Below are positions 14,405 to 20,882 of a stretch of DNA of 20,882 nucleotides, piece by piece (the stretch's first letter is position 1; each line of letters opens with the position of its first letter). This DNA comes from Acidiphilium sp. CAG:727. GTDB lineage: Bacteria > Bacillota > Clostridia > Christensenellales > Borkfalkiaceae. A program made the translations under genes and the position numbers. Under the pieces are notes generated by a model. That model saw nothing but the letters and a program-made list of their open reading frames with translations, did no database searches and was not told where the DNA came from. The stretch lies in contig FR898494.1 of the NCBI GenBank assembly GCA_000437515.1, forward strand, positions 24,988-45,869, written 5' to 3'.

Positions 14405-15940
14405 TTATTCACCGCCGATTTCGCTTATTTTGGATTTGATTAAACCCCATTCGTCATCGTTTATATTCCATAGTTTCCTTAAATAGTCATCGGAATACAT
14501 TTGAGTATAATTTCCCAATTCGGGTATGAAACAAAAATTTTTTCTCGTAATATTTTGTGATACAACGGTTTGTAACAATAAAAATCTGACTGTTTTAGTC
14601 AAGATATATGACTTAAAATATAAAGTTTCCTGCTCGCTGTCGAATGCGCCTGCAATAAGCCATGATTCGGAACATATTTCGCCGGGTTTTGCGATTCTTG
14701 TATTTCCGTCATAGTAGAAGCCTACAGGCTTTGAAAAGTCTGTTTGCCCTGCAATCGGTGCTTTCGGCACGAGAAATTTCCACTTGCCGATAACGTTCAA
14801 TACGTCTTTTACATCATTTTTATCAACGTATTTCAATCCGATTCTTTGAGTGAAATAGCAAGGAATACCGCTATCTGTCGGTTGATAAGTTGTAGGAATA
14901 CCGAACGGTAATCTTATTGAAACTCTTTCGTTTAAGAATTGTTTATATTTAGGCATGATTTTTTCAACGATGCCTATGGAAATATTAGAACGGATAAAAG
15001 TATCGAATTGATTAAGGTATCTGTAACTTTCGGAATATTCGTTGTTGACATAATTTCTGACTTTACAAATTCCTTTATTATCCTTATCCCAAAGAAAATA
15101 ACAGGCTCCGCCGGCTAAATCTACGCCCGGGAAAACATCTTTGAAATTTTCATAATCGCATAATACCCTAATGCTGGTATCGTTTAACATATCGATCCTA
15201 AATGAATCCAACCCCTTTCCGCCTGAAAACCATCTTGAAGGAATAATCATAGTGATATATCGGGGACGAAGTTTTTTTGCCATTTCAATAAAATGTTGGT
15301 AAATAGGTTTTGCGCTCATTCCGTTTGCGCTTCCGCCGTCGGATAATTGATAAGGGGGATTTGATATAATTACGTCGAATTTCATATTAAAAATTTTCTC
15401 CGGGTTTTCTGTGTGTATAAATTCGTAAGCGTGAGTTTCTTTGTCGCCGCCACGGTCGTAAGATTTGTTTGCACCACAAAACTTACATTTGTCGCCTATC
15501 CAAGTATGTTTTATGCGGCGAAAGCGTATATTGCCTTCGGCGGTGTCGAAATGAGAAATCGAATATTCGCCGTTTGGATATTTTGAGCAATATAAACTTC
15601 GGCGGGATAACAAACTCGTGAGTTCCGTTATCGCTATCCCGTAAAGTTGTTTATGGAATACGTGGTCTATTCTCTTCTGCAAATCGGGTATCTTATCGGC
15701 TAACCCCACGAGCAATCGCTTGGCTATTTCGCGTAAAAACACGCCCGTTTTACATGCAGGGTCCAAAAAGGTGGAGTTCGGATCGGAAAACAATTCCTGC
15801 GGCAGTAAATCGAGCATTTGGTTTACCACGTCGGGCGGGGTAAAAACTTCGTCGTTAGATAAATTTGCCAAACACGACAAAACGTCGGGCGTGTGCAAAG
15901 TCTTGTTTTTGTAGATTTTATCGAAAAAAGTTTCAGCCAT
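14405..15940 (-). CDS. Eco57I-like N6-adenine DNA methyltransferase
   Basis: A 511-aa class I SAM-dependent DNA methyltransferase that should protect host DNA by N6-adenine methylation. Seen: motif X EVFTPPDVVNQMLDLLP (31-47), SAM-binding motif I FLDPACKTGVFL (58-69) and catalytic motif IV SNPPY (193-197). A CxxC pair, Cys152/Cys155, hints at a small metal-binding knuckle. The C-terminal half (about residues 255-511) would be the target-recognition domain; its DNA is clearly AT-richer than the rest of the island. The ATG overlaps the upstream gene's stop by 8 nt, so the two are translationally coupled. The lack of a specificity subunit makes this protein the likely sequence reader for the helicase-nuclease as well. 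Confidence 0.9.
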   Translation of the reverse strand: MAETFFDKIYKNKTLHTPDVLSCLANLSNDEVFTPPDVVNQMLDLLPQELFSDPNSTFLDPACKTGVFLREIAKRLLVGLADKIPDLQKRIDHVFHKQLYGIAITELTSLLSRRSLYCSKYPNGEYSISHFDTAEGNIRFRRIKHTWIGDKCKFCGANKSYDRGGDKETHAYEFIHTENPEKIFNMKFDVIISNPPYQLSDGGSANGMSAKPIYQHFIEMAKKLRPRYITMIIPSRWFSGGKGLDSFRIDMLNDTSIRVLCDYENFKDVFPGVDLAGGACYFLWDKDNKGICKVRNYVNNEYSESYRYLNQFDTFIRSNISIGIVEKIMPKYKQFLNERVSIRLPFGIPTTYQPTDSGIPCYFTQRIGLKYVDKNDVKDVLNVIGKWKFLVPKAPIAGQTDFSKPVGFYYDGNTRIAKPGEICSESWLIAGAFDSEQETLYFKSYILTKTVRFLLLQTVVSQNITRKNFCFIPELGNYTQMYSDDYLRKLWNINDDEWGLIKSKISEIGGE

Positions 15941-16637
15941 TTTCCTGTACCTTCCTGTAATGCGCGGGCGGATATTCGCATATCGGCTCTGCCATATATT
16001 CTTTTGTTACGGGGTTGATCGATATAAACTGCCGAATTTCTTCGGGTATATCGAATAAAGACGGTTGCCCGCTTTGGGGCTTATCGTTCGCTTTAAGCAT
16101 TACGTCAAGACGAAAATCTCGGCGTTTCAACTTCGTTCCGAGCATTAAACTCCATTCGGGAAAAATAATCGGCGTATCTGTGTCTTCTTGATTTTCGTCC
16201 ACGCACATAAGCGTCAAAGCGTTGCCGCATAAAACGTTTTTGGACAGGATATATTTCACGGCTTCGCGCGCTTCGTCGTTCGTTGATTTTTTACAAACCG
16301 ATTTATAATCTTTATCCCATAGCGTAAAAAGCCGTGTTCGGCATTCCGCCACGTTGTCGGCTAAAATATCCACGCCGTAAACGCTCGTTACCGCCAAAAC
16401 GGAATAGCGCTCGTAATCGTAAGGGTTAGACTTGTAGAGTTTTTTAACGGTGGCAAGTTTGCGGGTTAAAATTTCGGCTAAAAAATTGCCGTCGCCGCAC
16501 GCGGGCTCTAAAAATCGGCTGTCTATCCGGTCGCATTCCTGAGTAACCAGATCGCACATGGCTTTTACTTCGCGTTCGTTTGTAAAAACTTCGCCGTGCT
16601 CTGCAACTCTCTTTTTCGATTTTATCTGTGTTTTCAT
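15933..16637 (-). CDS. Methyltransferase-like protein lacking the NPPY motif
   Basis: A 234-aa protein related to N6-adenine methyltransferases. Seen: motif X HGEVFTNEREVKAMCDLV (14-31), SAM-binding FLEPACGDGNFLAE (42-55), YGVDILADN (87-95) and GNALTL. Where motif IV (NPPY or similar) should follow it has IIFPEW instead, so catalysis of base methylation looks unlikely. The NPY at 71-73 is before the second strand motif and is not motif IV. It is the first gene of the island operon, with its own promoter and operators. A role as partner or DNA-binding subunit of the 511-aa methyltransferase is my inference, based on the 8-nt overlap and shared architecture. The C-terminal ICEYPPAHYRKVQENG may be a docking tail. 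Confidence 0.8.
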   Translation of the reverse strand: MKTQIKSKKRVAEHGEVFTNEREVKAMCDLVTQECDRIDSRFLEPACGDGNFLAEILTRKLATVKKLYKSNPYDYERYSVLAVTSVYGVDILADNVAECRTRLFTLWDKDYKSVCKKSTNDEAREAVKYILSKNVLCGNALTLMCVDENQEDTDTPIIFPEWSLMLGTKLKRRDFRLDVMLKANDKPQSGQPSLFDIPEEIRQFISINPVTKEYMAEPICEYPPAHYRKVQENG

Positions 16638-16676
16638 ACGTTTCGTTAAAGTTCCGTTTACACTATAGTTTAATTC

Positions 16677-16705
16677 ATTATATCACTATAGTGAAAATTA
16701 ATCAA
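16677..16705 (-). promoter_or_regulatory. Promoter of the R-M operon
   Basis: On the minus strand TTGATT (plus 16700-16705) and TATAAT (plus 16677-16682) are 17 bp apart. The perfect operator at 16684-16693 sits inside the spacer, so bound regulator should block RNA polymerase. The first operator covers about +1 to +10. Confidence 0.8.
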
Positions 16706-16739
16706 TACTATAGAGAAAGAAATTTTATCAAAAATAGAG

Positions 16740-16745
16740 TAAAAT
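16740..16745 (+). promoter_or_regulatory. Possible -10 box of the XRE gene
   Basis: TAAAAT without a recognisable -35. Transcription would begin about 16752, inside the last operator, and the 16706-16715 operator would be centred near -41, a typical activator position. This fits autoregulation but is inference. Confidence 0.4.
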
Positions 16746-16774
16746 GACACTATAGTGTAAATAATGAGGGACGT

Positions 16775-17056
16775 ATGGACAGGGTAGCGATAGGAAAAAA
16801 GATTAAACTTTTGAGAGAAAAGAGAAATATTACTCAAAACAAGTTGGCGACCGAAGCGGGAATTTCGGCAAGTTACGTCGCTTCTTTAGAAAAAGGCGAA
16901 AAATGCCCGACGGTCGAAACGCTTGACAATATTTGTTACGCGTTGAATATCTCTCTCGTCGAATTTCTGTCGGACGGCGAAAACGGTTACGATAAAATTT
17001 CTTTGCTTACGGACAGGCAAAAGCGCCTGCTGAACGAATTTTTAGACAGCATATAA
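16775..17056 (+). CDS. XRE-family controller of the R-M island
   Basis: A 93-aa DNA-binding protein with a single Cro/CI-type helix-turn-helix at about residues 21-40 (QNKLATEAGISASYVASLEK), and a short acidic tail that may aid dimerisation. Size and position match the controller (C) proteins that delay restriction until methylation is established. It is transcribed away from the R-M operon, across the operator array it probably binds. AGGG (16767-16770) precedes the ATG. No peptidase or other domain is attached. It could instead be a plain repressor. A strong hairpin terminator follows 4 nt after the stop. Confidence 0.88.
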   Translation: MDRVAIGKKIKLLREKRNITQNKLATEAGISASYVASLEKGEKCPTVETLDNICYALNISLVEFLSDGENGYDKISLLTDRQKRLLNEFLDSI

Positions 17057-17060
17057 AACG

Positions 17061-17096
17061 CTGCCCGGCGGAAAGAAAGATCTTTCCGCCGGGCAG
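17061..17096 (+). terminator. Strong hairpin terminator after the XRE gene
   Basis: Perfect 16-bp stem, CTGCCCGGCGGAAAGA (17061-17076) with its complement (17081-17096), loop AAGA, then AATATTTTA. It marks the right edge of the R-M island. Confidence 0.85.
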
Positions 17097-17129
17097 AATA
17101 TTTTACGGCGATTTTTTTCGTGAAAACAC

Positions 17130-17158
17130 TTGAAAATACGCAAAATTTATAGTATACT
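17130..17158 (+). promoter_or_regulatory. Sigma-A promoter for the glycoside hydrolase gene
   Basis: TTGAAA (17130-17135) and TATACT (17153-17158), 17-bp spacer. No operator palindrome or catabolite-response element was recognised nearby. Confidence 0.75.
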
Positions 17159-17209
17159 GTCTTTGAAAAACGAAAAGTCGCCGAAAAGCGCGACGGATAC
17201 GGAGATTTT

Positions 17210-20032
17210 ATGAACGCACAATTACTCGACAAACTTAAAAACGTGCCTAACGAATACAAGAGTATTCCGTTCTGGTCGTGGAACAATCACTTAGACGAAA
17301 AATATCTCGTAAAACAGATAAGAGATATGAAAGCCGCGGATATCGGCGGTTTTATAATGCACGCGAGAACGGGGCTTAAAGACGAATACTTAGGCGAAAA
17401 GTGGTTTTCGTGCATAGAGGCGTGTCTTAAAGAGGCTAAAAGGCTTAAAATGGACGCGTGGGTGTACGACGAAAACGGCTGGCCGAGCGGTTTCGTGGGC
17501 GGCAAATTGCTCGAAAACGAAGCCTACCGCGCGAGATTTTTAGAACTTAAACGGGGTGATTTCGACACTTCCGCTTTTTGCGTTTACGTTGCGGACGAAA
17601 ACGGTTATAAACGCGTAACCGAGCCTCAGAAGGGCGTTACGGTTTACGAAAATATATACCTTCGCGTAAGCCCGGCAAACACGGATATACTCAACCCCGA
17701 CGTTACGGACGCTTTCATAAGAGAAACTCACGAAAAATATTACGCCAGATTCAAAGAATATTTCGGTAAAGAACTCGTCGGATTTTTCACGGACGAACCC
17801 CAATATTACCGCTACGCCACGCCTTATACCGCGGGTGTGGGCAAGGTTTTCGAAGATAACGGCGAAGACGTCCGCGACGGTCTTATATGGCTCTTTAAGT
17901 CGGACGAAAGGGGATATGCGTTCCGCGAAAAATACTACGCCGAACTCAACCGTTTATACGTAACCAACTTTTACAAAAAACTCTACGACTGGTGCGAAGC
18001 GCACGGCTGCAAACTTACCGGGCATTCGGTCGAAGAGAGTTCGCTCGGCATGCAGATGTGGGGCGGAGCGGAAGTTACCACGACTTACGAATACGAACAT
18101 ATCCCCGCAATAGACGATCTTGGCAGAAAATGTACCGACGAACTCGCTCCTAAGCAGGTTTCGAGTGCGTGCAGCCAACTCGGCAAGAAGCACATTTTAA
18201 CCGAAACTTTCGGCTGTTCCGGCAACGACGTAACGCCTTACGAACTTAAAAGCGTGGGCGATATGCAATACTTTCTGGGTGTAAACAAGATGTGTCAGCA
18301 TCTTTATCCGTACACGCTCGCGCGCGGCGGAAAGACCGATCACCCTCCCGTGTTCTCCCGACACGGAAACTGGTACGACGGCTTTAAGACTTTCAACGAA
18401 TATTTCAATCGCCTCGGCTATATAATCGCCAACACGCGCGAAAACGCAGACGTGGCGATTATTCACCCGATACGCGATATATGGCTCGATTATATACGCG
18501 AAATCGACCATGCAAGCGTTAAAGATACGGAAGAACGTTTCGCGGCTTTAATGGGCGATTTACGCAAAAAAGGCGTTACGTATCAATTTATCGACGAAAC
18601 TCTGCTCAAAAAATACGGTCGCAACGAAGCCGACGGTTTAAGGGTAGGCGAAAGACTTTATAAAACCGTACTTATGCCCGAAATGAAAACTATTTCGGCG
18701 AATACGCTCGACGTTTTGCAGAACTTCAAAGGCGAACTCTGCGTTCTGGGCTGTCCGGAATATATCGACGGCGTGAAAGCGGAAGTAAAACTTAAAGGCA
18801 ATCTTACTTACGACGAACTCACCGCAAAAGCCGCAATTAAGTATAATTGCGAAGACGCAAGATCGTTTATGACTTCCCGTTCGGGCGAGCCGGGCGACTT
18901 TATATTCGTAAAGAACCTTTCTTACGACAAGCCGAGCAAAGTTAAATTTTCAGGCGTTGCCGAAAACTATAAATTGCTCGATCTTGAATTTCTGACGGAA
19001 AAGAACGTAACCGACGAGTTTGAATTAAGGGCGGGCGAGGGCGTCGTTCTTATAAAAGACGAGGCGGCGAAACCGTCGCAGACGAAATTCGTCATAGCGG
19101 ATTGTACGTCTGATTTCGGCGTAAAAAGCGTAACCGATAACTATCTCGTAATGGACTATTGCCGGATCGCGAAAGGTGACGGCAAATTCGGTAATATCCG
19201 TCCTATATACGGACATATCGAAGAACTGTTACGCGAAGATTATAAGGGCGAAATAAGCGTAAAGCAAACTTTCAGACTCAACGAAAAACTTCCGCTCACC
19301 TTCGTAATGGAAAAAGCCGACCTCAAAAAGATCGTCTTAAACGGCAAACCGATTACCCTTAAAAACGGCGACTTCGACGTGTACTTTGTCGAGGCGGACG
19401 TTACGGACGAATCGGTTAAGGGCGAAAACGAAATTATATATACGTTTGATTTTTATCAGCACGACGGAGTGCGTTTCGCGCTCTTCGATCCGCTTGCTAC
19501 CGAGAGTTTAAGAAACTGTCTGTATTACGACACTACTATCGAAACGTCTTACTTAAAGGGCGAATTCGTGGTTGAAAAAGACGGGAGTCTGTCGCCGAAG
19601 AAGAACCTTCCGCCGCTTACCGATAAACTTTCCGACAACGGTTATCCCTTCTTCAAAGGGCAGGTGGTTTATAAAGGTAAAATCACGAAACCCGAAAGCG
19701 GCAGGGCGATTCTTGCGCTCGGCGGCAGGTTTATGACTGCGAAAATCAAGACGAAAAAAGGCGAAGTCGATTTCGTACTCGACAATCGCGGCGATATAAC
19801 GGATATATTATGCGGCGGCGAAAACGAAGTCGAAATAACGATCAATTCGAGTTTAAGAAACCTCTTCGGACCGCACCATTTCAAGCCCAAAGCGGAGCCG
19901 CTTGCCGTAGGTCCGTCGGACTTCGAGTTCCGCGGCGATTGGGCAGACGGTAAAACCCCCGAAAAATATACCGACGAATACAACTGCGTTCCGTTCGGTA
20001 TTTCTTCCGTAACCCTCGTCAACGAAAAGTAA
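17210..20032 (+). CDS. GH106-like glycoside hydrolase (alpha-L-rhamnosidase-like)
   Basis: A 940-aa protein without signal peptide, so probably cytoplasmic and acting on imported oligosaccharides or glycosides. The N-terminal pattern is that of GH106 and close relatives: PFWSWNNHLD (20-29), QIRDMKAADIGGFIMHARTG (36-55), AWVYDENGWPSG (83-94). Candidate catalytic acids are Glu196 (FFTDEP) and Glu332 (LTETFG), with GHSVEE (271-276) between them in the TIM barrel. Residues from about 650 on look beta-rich, as expected for accessory jelly-roll domains. The exact sugar is not readable; rhamnose is the family's known substrate. GGAG (17201-17204) lies 5 nt before the ATG. Monocistronic; no transporter or regulator gene adjoins it. 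Confidence 0.75.
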   Translation: MNAQLLDKLKNVPNEYKSIPFWSWNNHLDEKYLVKQIRDMKAADIGGFIMHARTGLKDEYLGEKWFSCIEACLKEAKRLKMDAWVYDENGWPSGFVGGKLLENEAYRARFLELKRGDFDTSAFCVYVADENGYKRVTEPQKGVTVYENIYLRVSPANTDILNPDVTDAFIRETHEKYYARFKEYFGKELVGFFTDEPQYYRYATPYTAGVGKVFEDNGEDVRDGLIWLFKSDERGYAFREKYYAELNRLYVTNFYKKLYDWCEAHGCKLTGHSVEESSLGMQMWGGAEVTTTYEYEHIPAIDDLGRKCTDELAPKQVSSACSQLGKKHILTETFGCSGNDVTPYELKSVGDMQYFLGVNKMCQHLYPYTLARGGKTDHPPVFSRHGNWYDGFKTFNEYFNRLGYIIANTRENADVAIIHPIRDIWLDYIREIDHASVKDTEERFAALMGDLRKKGVTYQFIDETLLKKYGRNEADGLRVGERLYKTVLMPEMKTISANTLDVLQNFKGELCVLGCPEYIDGVKAEVKLKGNLTYDELTAKAAIKYNCEDARSFMTSRSGEPGDFIFVKNLSYDKPSKVKFSGVAENYKLLDLEFLTEKNVTDEFELRAGEGVVLIKDEAAKPSQTKFVIADCTSDFGVKSVTDNYLVMDYCRIAKGDGKFGNIRPIYGHIEELLREDYKGEISVKQTFRLNEKLPLTFVMEKADLKKIVLNGKPITLKNGDFDVYFVEADVTDESVKGENEIIYTFDFYQHDGVRFALFDPLATESLRNCLYYDTTIETSYLKGEFVVEKDGSLSPKKNLPPLTDKLSDNGYPFFKGQVVYKGKITKPESGRAILALGGRFMTAKIKTKKGEVDFVLDNRGDITDILCGGENEVEITINSSLRNLFGPHHFKPKAEPLAVGPSDFEFRGDWADGKTPEKYTDEYNCVPFGISSVTLVNEK

Positions 20033-20038
20033 CGAAAC

Positions 20039-20089
20039 GTCATCGACGCGATGACAAAAAGCGGGGAGGCAATAAGGTTGCCTCCCCGC
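20039..20089. terminator. Double hairpin, bidirectional terminator
   Basis: A small hairpin, GTCATCG (20039-20045) with CGATGAC (20049-20055), is followed by a perfect 12-bp stem, GCGGGGAGGCAA (20061-20072) with TTGCCTCCCCGC (20078-20089). On the minus strand the stem is followed by TTTTT, so it works best for the small Cys-rich gene. Confidence 0.8.
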
Positions 20090-20101
20090 AATTTATAATA
20101 G

Positions 20102-20326
20102 TTAATACTTTTCGCAGTCGCGCAGGAATCTGTAATAACAGTCTTCGCACGGTTTTTTCTTCGGTTTCGGTTTTTCGCACGGGCGGCAAGGTCTGCCGCA
20201 CGGGCATGGAATGCCTATCGGGCGCATAGGTATAAATTCGCAGGGAGGTTTCGGGTCGCAACGCAAACACTTTGCGGCTATCGCTCCTACTATTACGCCT
20301 ATTATTATTCCGTCGTAAGTTTTCAT
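20102..20326 (-). CDS. Small Cys/Pro-rich membrane-anchored protein
   Basis: A 74-aa protein of no family I recognise. Residues 6-18 (GIIIGVIVGAIAA) form one short hydrophobic helix. The remainder is rich in Pro, Lys and Cys: ten cysteines at 20, 23, 29, 41, 43, 47, 50, 60, 63 and 71, including CxxC at 20-23, 47-50 and 60-63. This suits binding of zinc or another metal, or disulfides, near the membrane. It is real rather than a shadow: AAGGAGG (20333-20339 region, minus strand) lies just upstream of the ATG, TATAAT is further upstream, and a U-tract terminator follows. The overlapping 102-codon frame has no such signals. Confidence 0.8.
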   Translation of the reverse strand: MKTYDGIIIGVIVGAIAAKCLRCDPKPPCEFIPMRPIGIPCPCGRPCRPCEKPKPKKKPCEDCYYRFLRDCEKY

Positions 20327-20371
20327 AAGTAACCCTCCTTAGCAGCAATTACTGTGGCTATGAGTTATTAC

Positions 20372-20377
20372 ATTATA
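20372..20377 (-). promoter_or_regulatory. -10 box of the Cys-rich gene
   Basis: TATAAT on the minus strand, 46 nt before the ATG. The best -35 is a poor TTGCAC at 19 bp, so the promoter is weak or activated. Confidence 0.5.
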
Positions 20378-20400
20378 CGCCTGCGAACGAAATTAAGTGC

Positions 20401-20434
20401 AAAAAAACACCGCTTTTCAAAAGGCGGTGTTTTT
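20401..20434 (-). terminator. Hairpin terminator with U-tract
   Basis: ACACCGC (20407-20413) pairs with GCGGTGT (20424-20430), extended by an A-run against a T-run at the base and AAAA/TTTT inside with one bulged base. On the minus strand seven T residues follow. It ends the PHP-side transcript and separates it from the Cys-rich gene. Confidence 0.75.
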
Positions 20435-20450
20435 AAGTTTTGTCAATAAA

Positions 20451-20615
20451 TTAGTTCTTGTTGAAAACCGCGCTTACGATAGAAGCAACGCCCGAAAGAA
20501 GAGCCATAACTCCGTAAAGAACGGAACCTGCCATCGACTTTACGGCGTATGCCGATTTCGCTTCGTTGCCGAGAAGTTTGGTCGTTTCGGAACCCGGCGG
20601 GCGCGGCGCTGTTTT
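20451..20615 (-). pseudogene. Start-less hydrophobic reading frame behind the PHP stop
   Basis: After the PHP stop codon the same frame stays open for 54 codons. It encodes a Pro-rich linker (TAPRPPG), a polar stretch (ETTKLLGNEAKSAYAVKSM) and a hydrophobic helix ending VASIVSAVFNKN. No ATG, GTG or TTG occurs before an internal ATG at 20534, which would give only 27 aa and lacks a ribosome binding site. It may be a truncated gene, a decayed extension of the PHP protein, or a 27-aa membrane peptide. I see no known family. Confidence 0.35.
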
Positions 20616-20882
20616 TTATCTGTTTTTGATGAAATCGAAAAATTTGTCGGGGTAGAAGTTAAGTACGAGTTCGTTCGGGAATTCCGTCGCCGACAATACC
20701 TTATATATATTGTCAAACTCGCCGATATGCTCTTTTCCGTGGCTGTCGCTGCCCAAAGTGACGAATACTCCTTTGCGTTTGCAAAGCAGAAGCATTTCGG
20801 TAAGCCCTTCGATATTGCGTTTGCGGTATCCGTTTTCGGCTAAAACCACCGCGGGTATTTTTTGCGCGAGCGCGGAAATTTT
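20616..20882 (-). CDS. PHP-domain phosphoesterase, C-terminal part
   Basis: The gene runs in from beyond the right edge; only its last 88 codons are here. VTLGSDSHGKEHIGEF is the final metal-binding motif of PHP (polymerase and histidinol phosphatase) domains, where Asp and His bind the active-site metals. NIEGLTEMLLLCKRKG is the helix before it. PHP proteins of this kind are usually histidinol-phosphatase-like or YcdX-like phosphoesterases. The N-terminal metal ligands are outside the window, so activity and subtype cannot be judged. A GTG at 20849 is not the true start, because the frame stays open to the edge (ISALAQKIPAV). Confidence 0.8.
   Translation of the reverse strand, partial: KISALAQKIPAVVLAENGYRKRNIEGLTEMLLLCKRKGVFVTLGSDSHGKEHIGEFDNIYKVLSATEFPNELVLNFYPDKFFDFIKNR

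Larger units (their letters stand above)
16661..16757. promoter_or_regulatory. Four phased CACTATAGTG operators
   Basis: Copies lie at 16661-16670 (CACTATAGTT), 16684-16693 (perfect), 16706-16715 (TACTATAGAG) and 16748-16757 (perfect, within ACACTATAGTGT). The steps are 23, 22 and 42 bp, close to two, two and four helical turns. They fill the gap between the divergent XRE gene and R-M operon. The likely ligand is the XRE controller, by analogy with C-protein boxes of R-M systems. Confidence 0.8.

Noticed and set aside
15720..15914. 64-codon plus-strand frame inside the methyltransferase gene
   Set aside because: A shadow of the methyltransferase motif region without a ribosome binding site.
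16661..16757. CRISPR-like repeat array
   Set aside because: The units are 10-bp palindromes with 12-32 bp between them and no spacer-repeat length regularity; they are operators.
20040..20348. 102-codon minus-strand frame overlapping the Cys-rich gene
   Set aside because: It runs through the terminator hairpin and lacks a ribosome binding site; the alternative 74-codon frame has strong signals.
20397..20843. 148-codon plus-strand frame
   Set aside because: Antisense to the PHP motif GSDSHG and starts within the terminator hairpin.

Overview
The window looks like a chromosomal segment from an uncultured member of the Bacillota, probably a gut-associated Clostridia lineage. The reasons are AGGAG-type ribosome binding sites, sigma-A promoters with 17-bp spacers, an FMN riboswitch in front of a RibU-type transporter gene, a tsaE-tsaB-rimI operon, a YqeY protein and GC-rich hairpin terminators. 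Species cannot be named from the sequence. No rRNA, tRNA, CRISPR array, insertion sequence or prophage was seen.

Layout. (1) 1-3295, plus strand: promoter and leader, aspS, a yqeY gene, an SDR reductase and a possible 40-codon ORF. (2) 3285-6244, plus: a promoter, an FMN riboswitch, then one ORF that fuses RibU to TsaE, followed by tsaB, rimI and an alpha/beta hydrolase whose start appears to be AUA. (3) 6246-8983, plus: a membrane-anchored Mur ligase and a D-Ala-D-Ala ligase relative with Phe at the usual active-site Tyr position. (4) 8984-11496: a hairpin repeat, a GufA-type ZIP metal transporter, a structured leader and a 430-aa ferritin-like protein with three Glu + ExxH helix pairs, closed by a 34-bp perfect palindrome. 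(5) 11511-17056: a restriction-modification island. It has a GIY-YIG/SF2 helicase, an Eco57I-like methyltransferase and a second methyltransferase-like protein without NPPY, all on the minus strand, with a divergent XRE controller. The divergent promoter region carries four phased CACTATAGTG-type operators. (6) 17130-20032, plus: a cytoplasmic GH106-like glycoside hydrolase with its own promoter. (7) 20061-20882, minus: a Cys-rich membrane microprotein, an in-frame extension behind a stop codon, and the 3' end of a PHP-domain gene.

How they work together. Region 1 is translation and housekeeping. Region 2 ties riboflavin uptake, under FMN control, to t6A tRNA modification and ribosomal protein acetylation. 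Region 3 acts on the D-Ala-D-X end of the peptidoglycan peptide. Region 5 is a self-regulated defence module whose methyltransferase has an AT-rich C-terminal half, consistent with exchange of the target-recognition domain. The strongest candidates for something new are the RibU-TsaE fusion under an FMN riboswitch, the split R-M system with its operator array, and the three-module ferritin-like protein.
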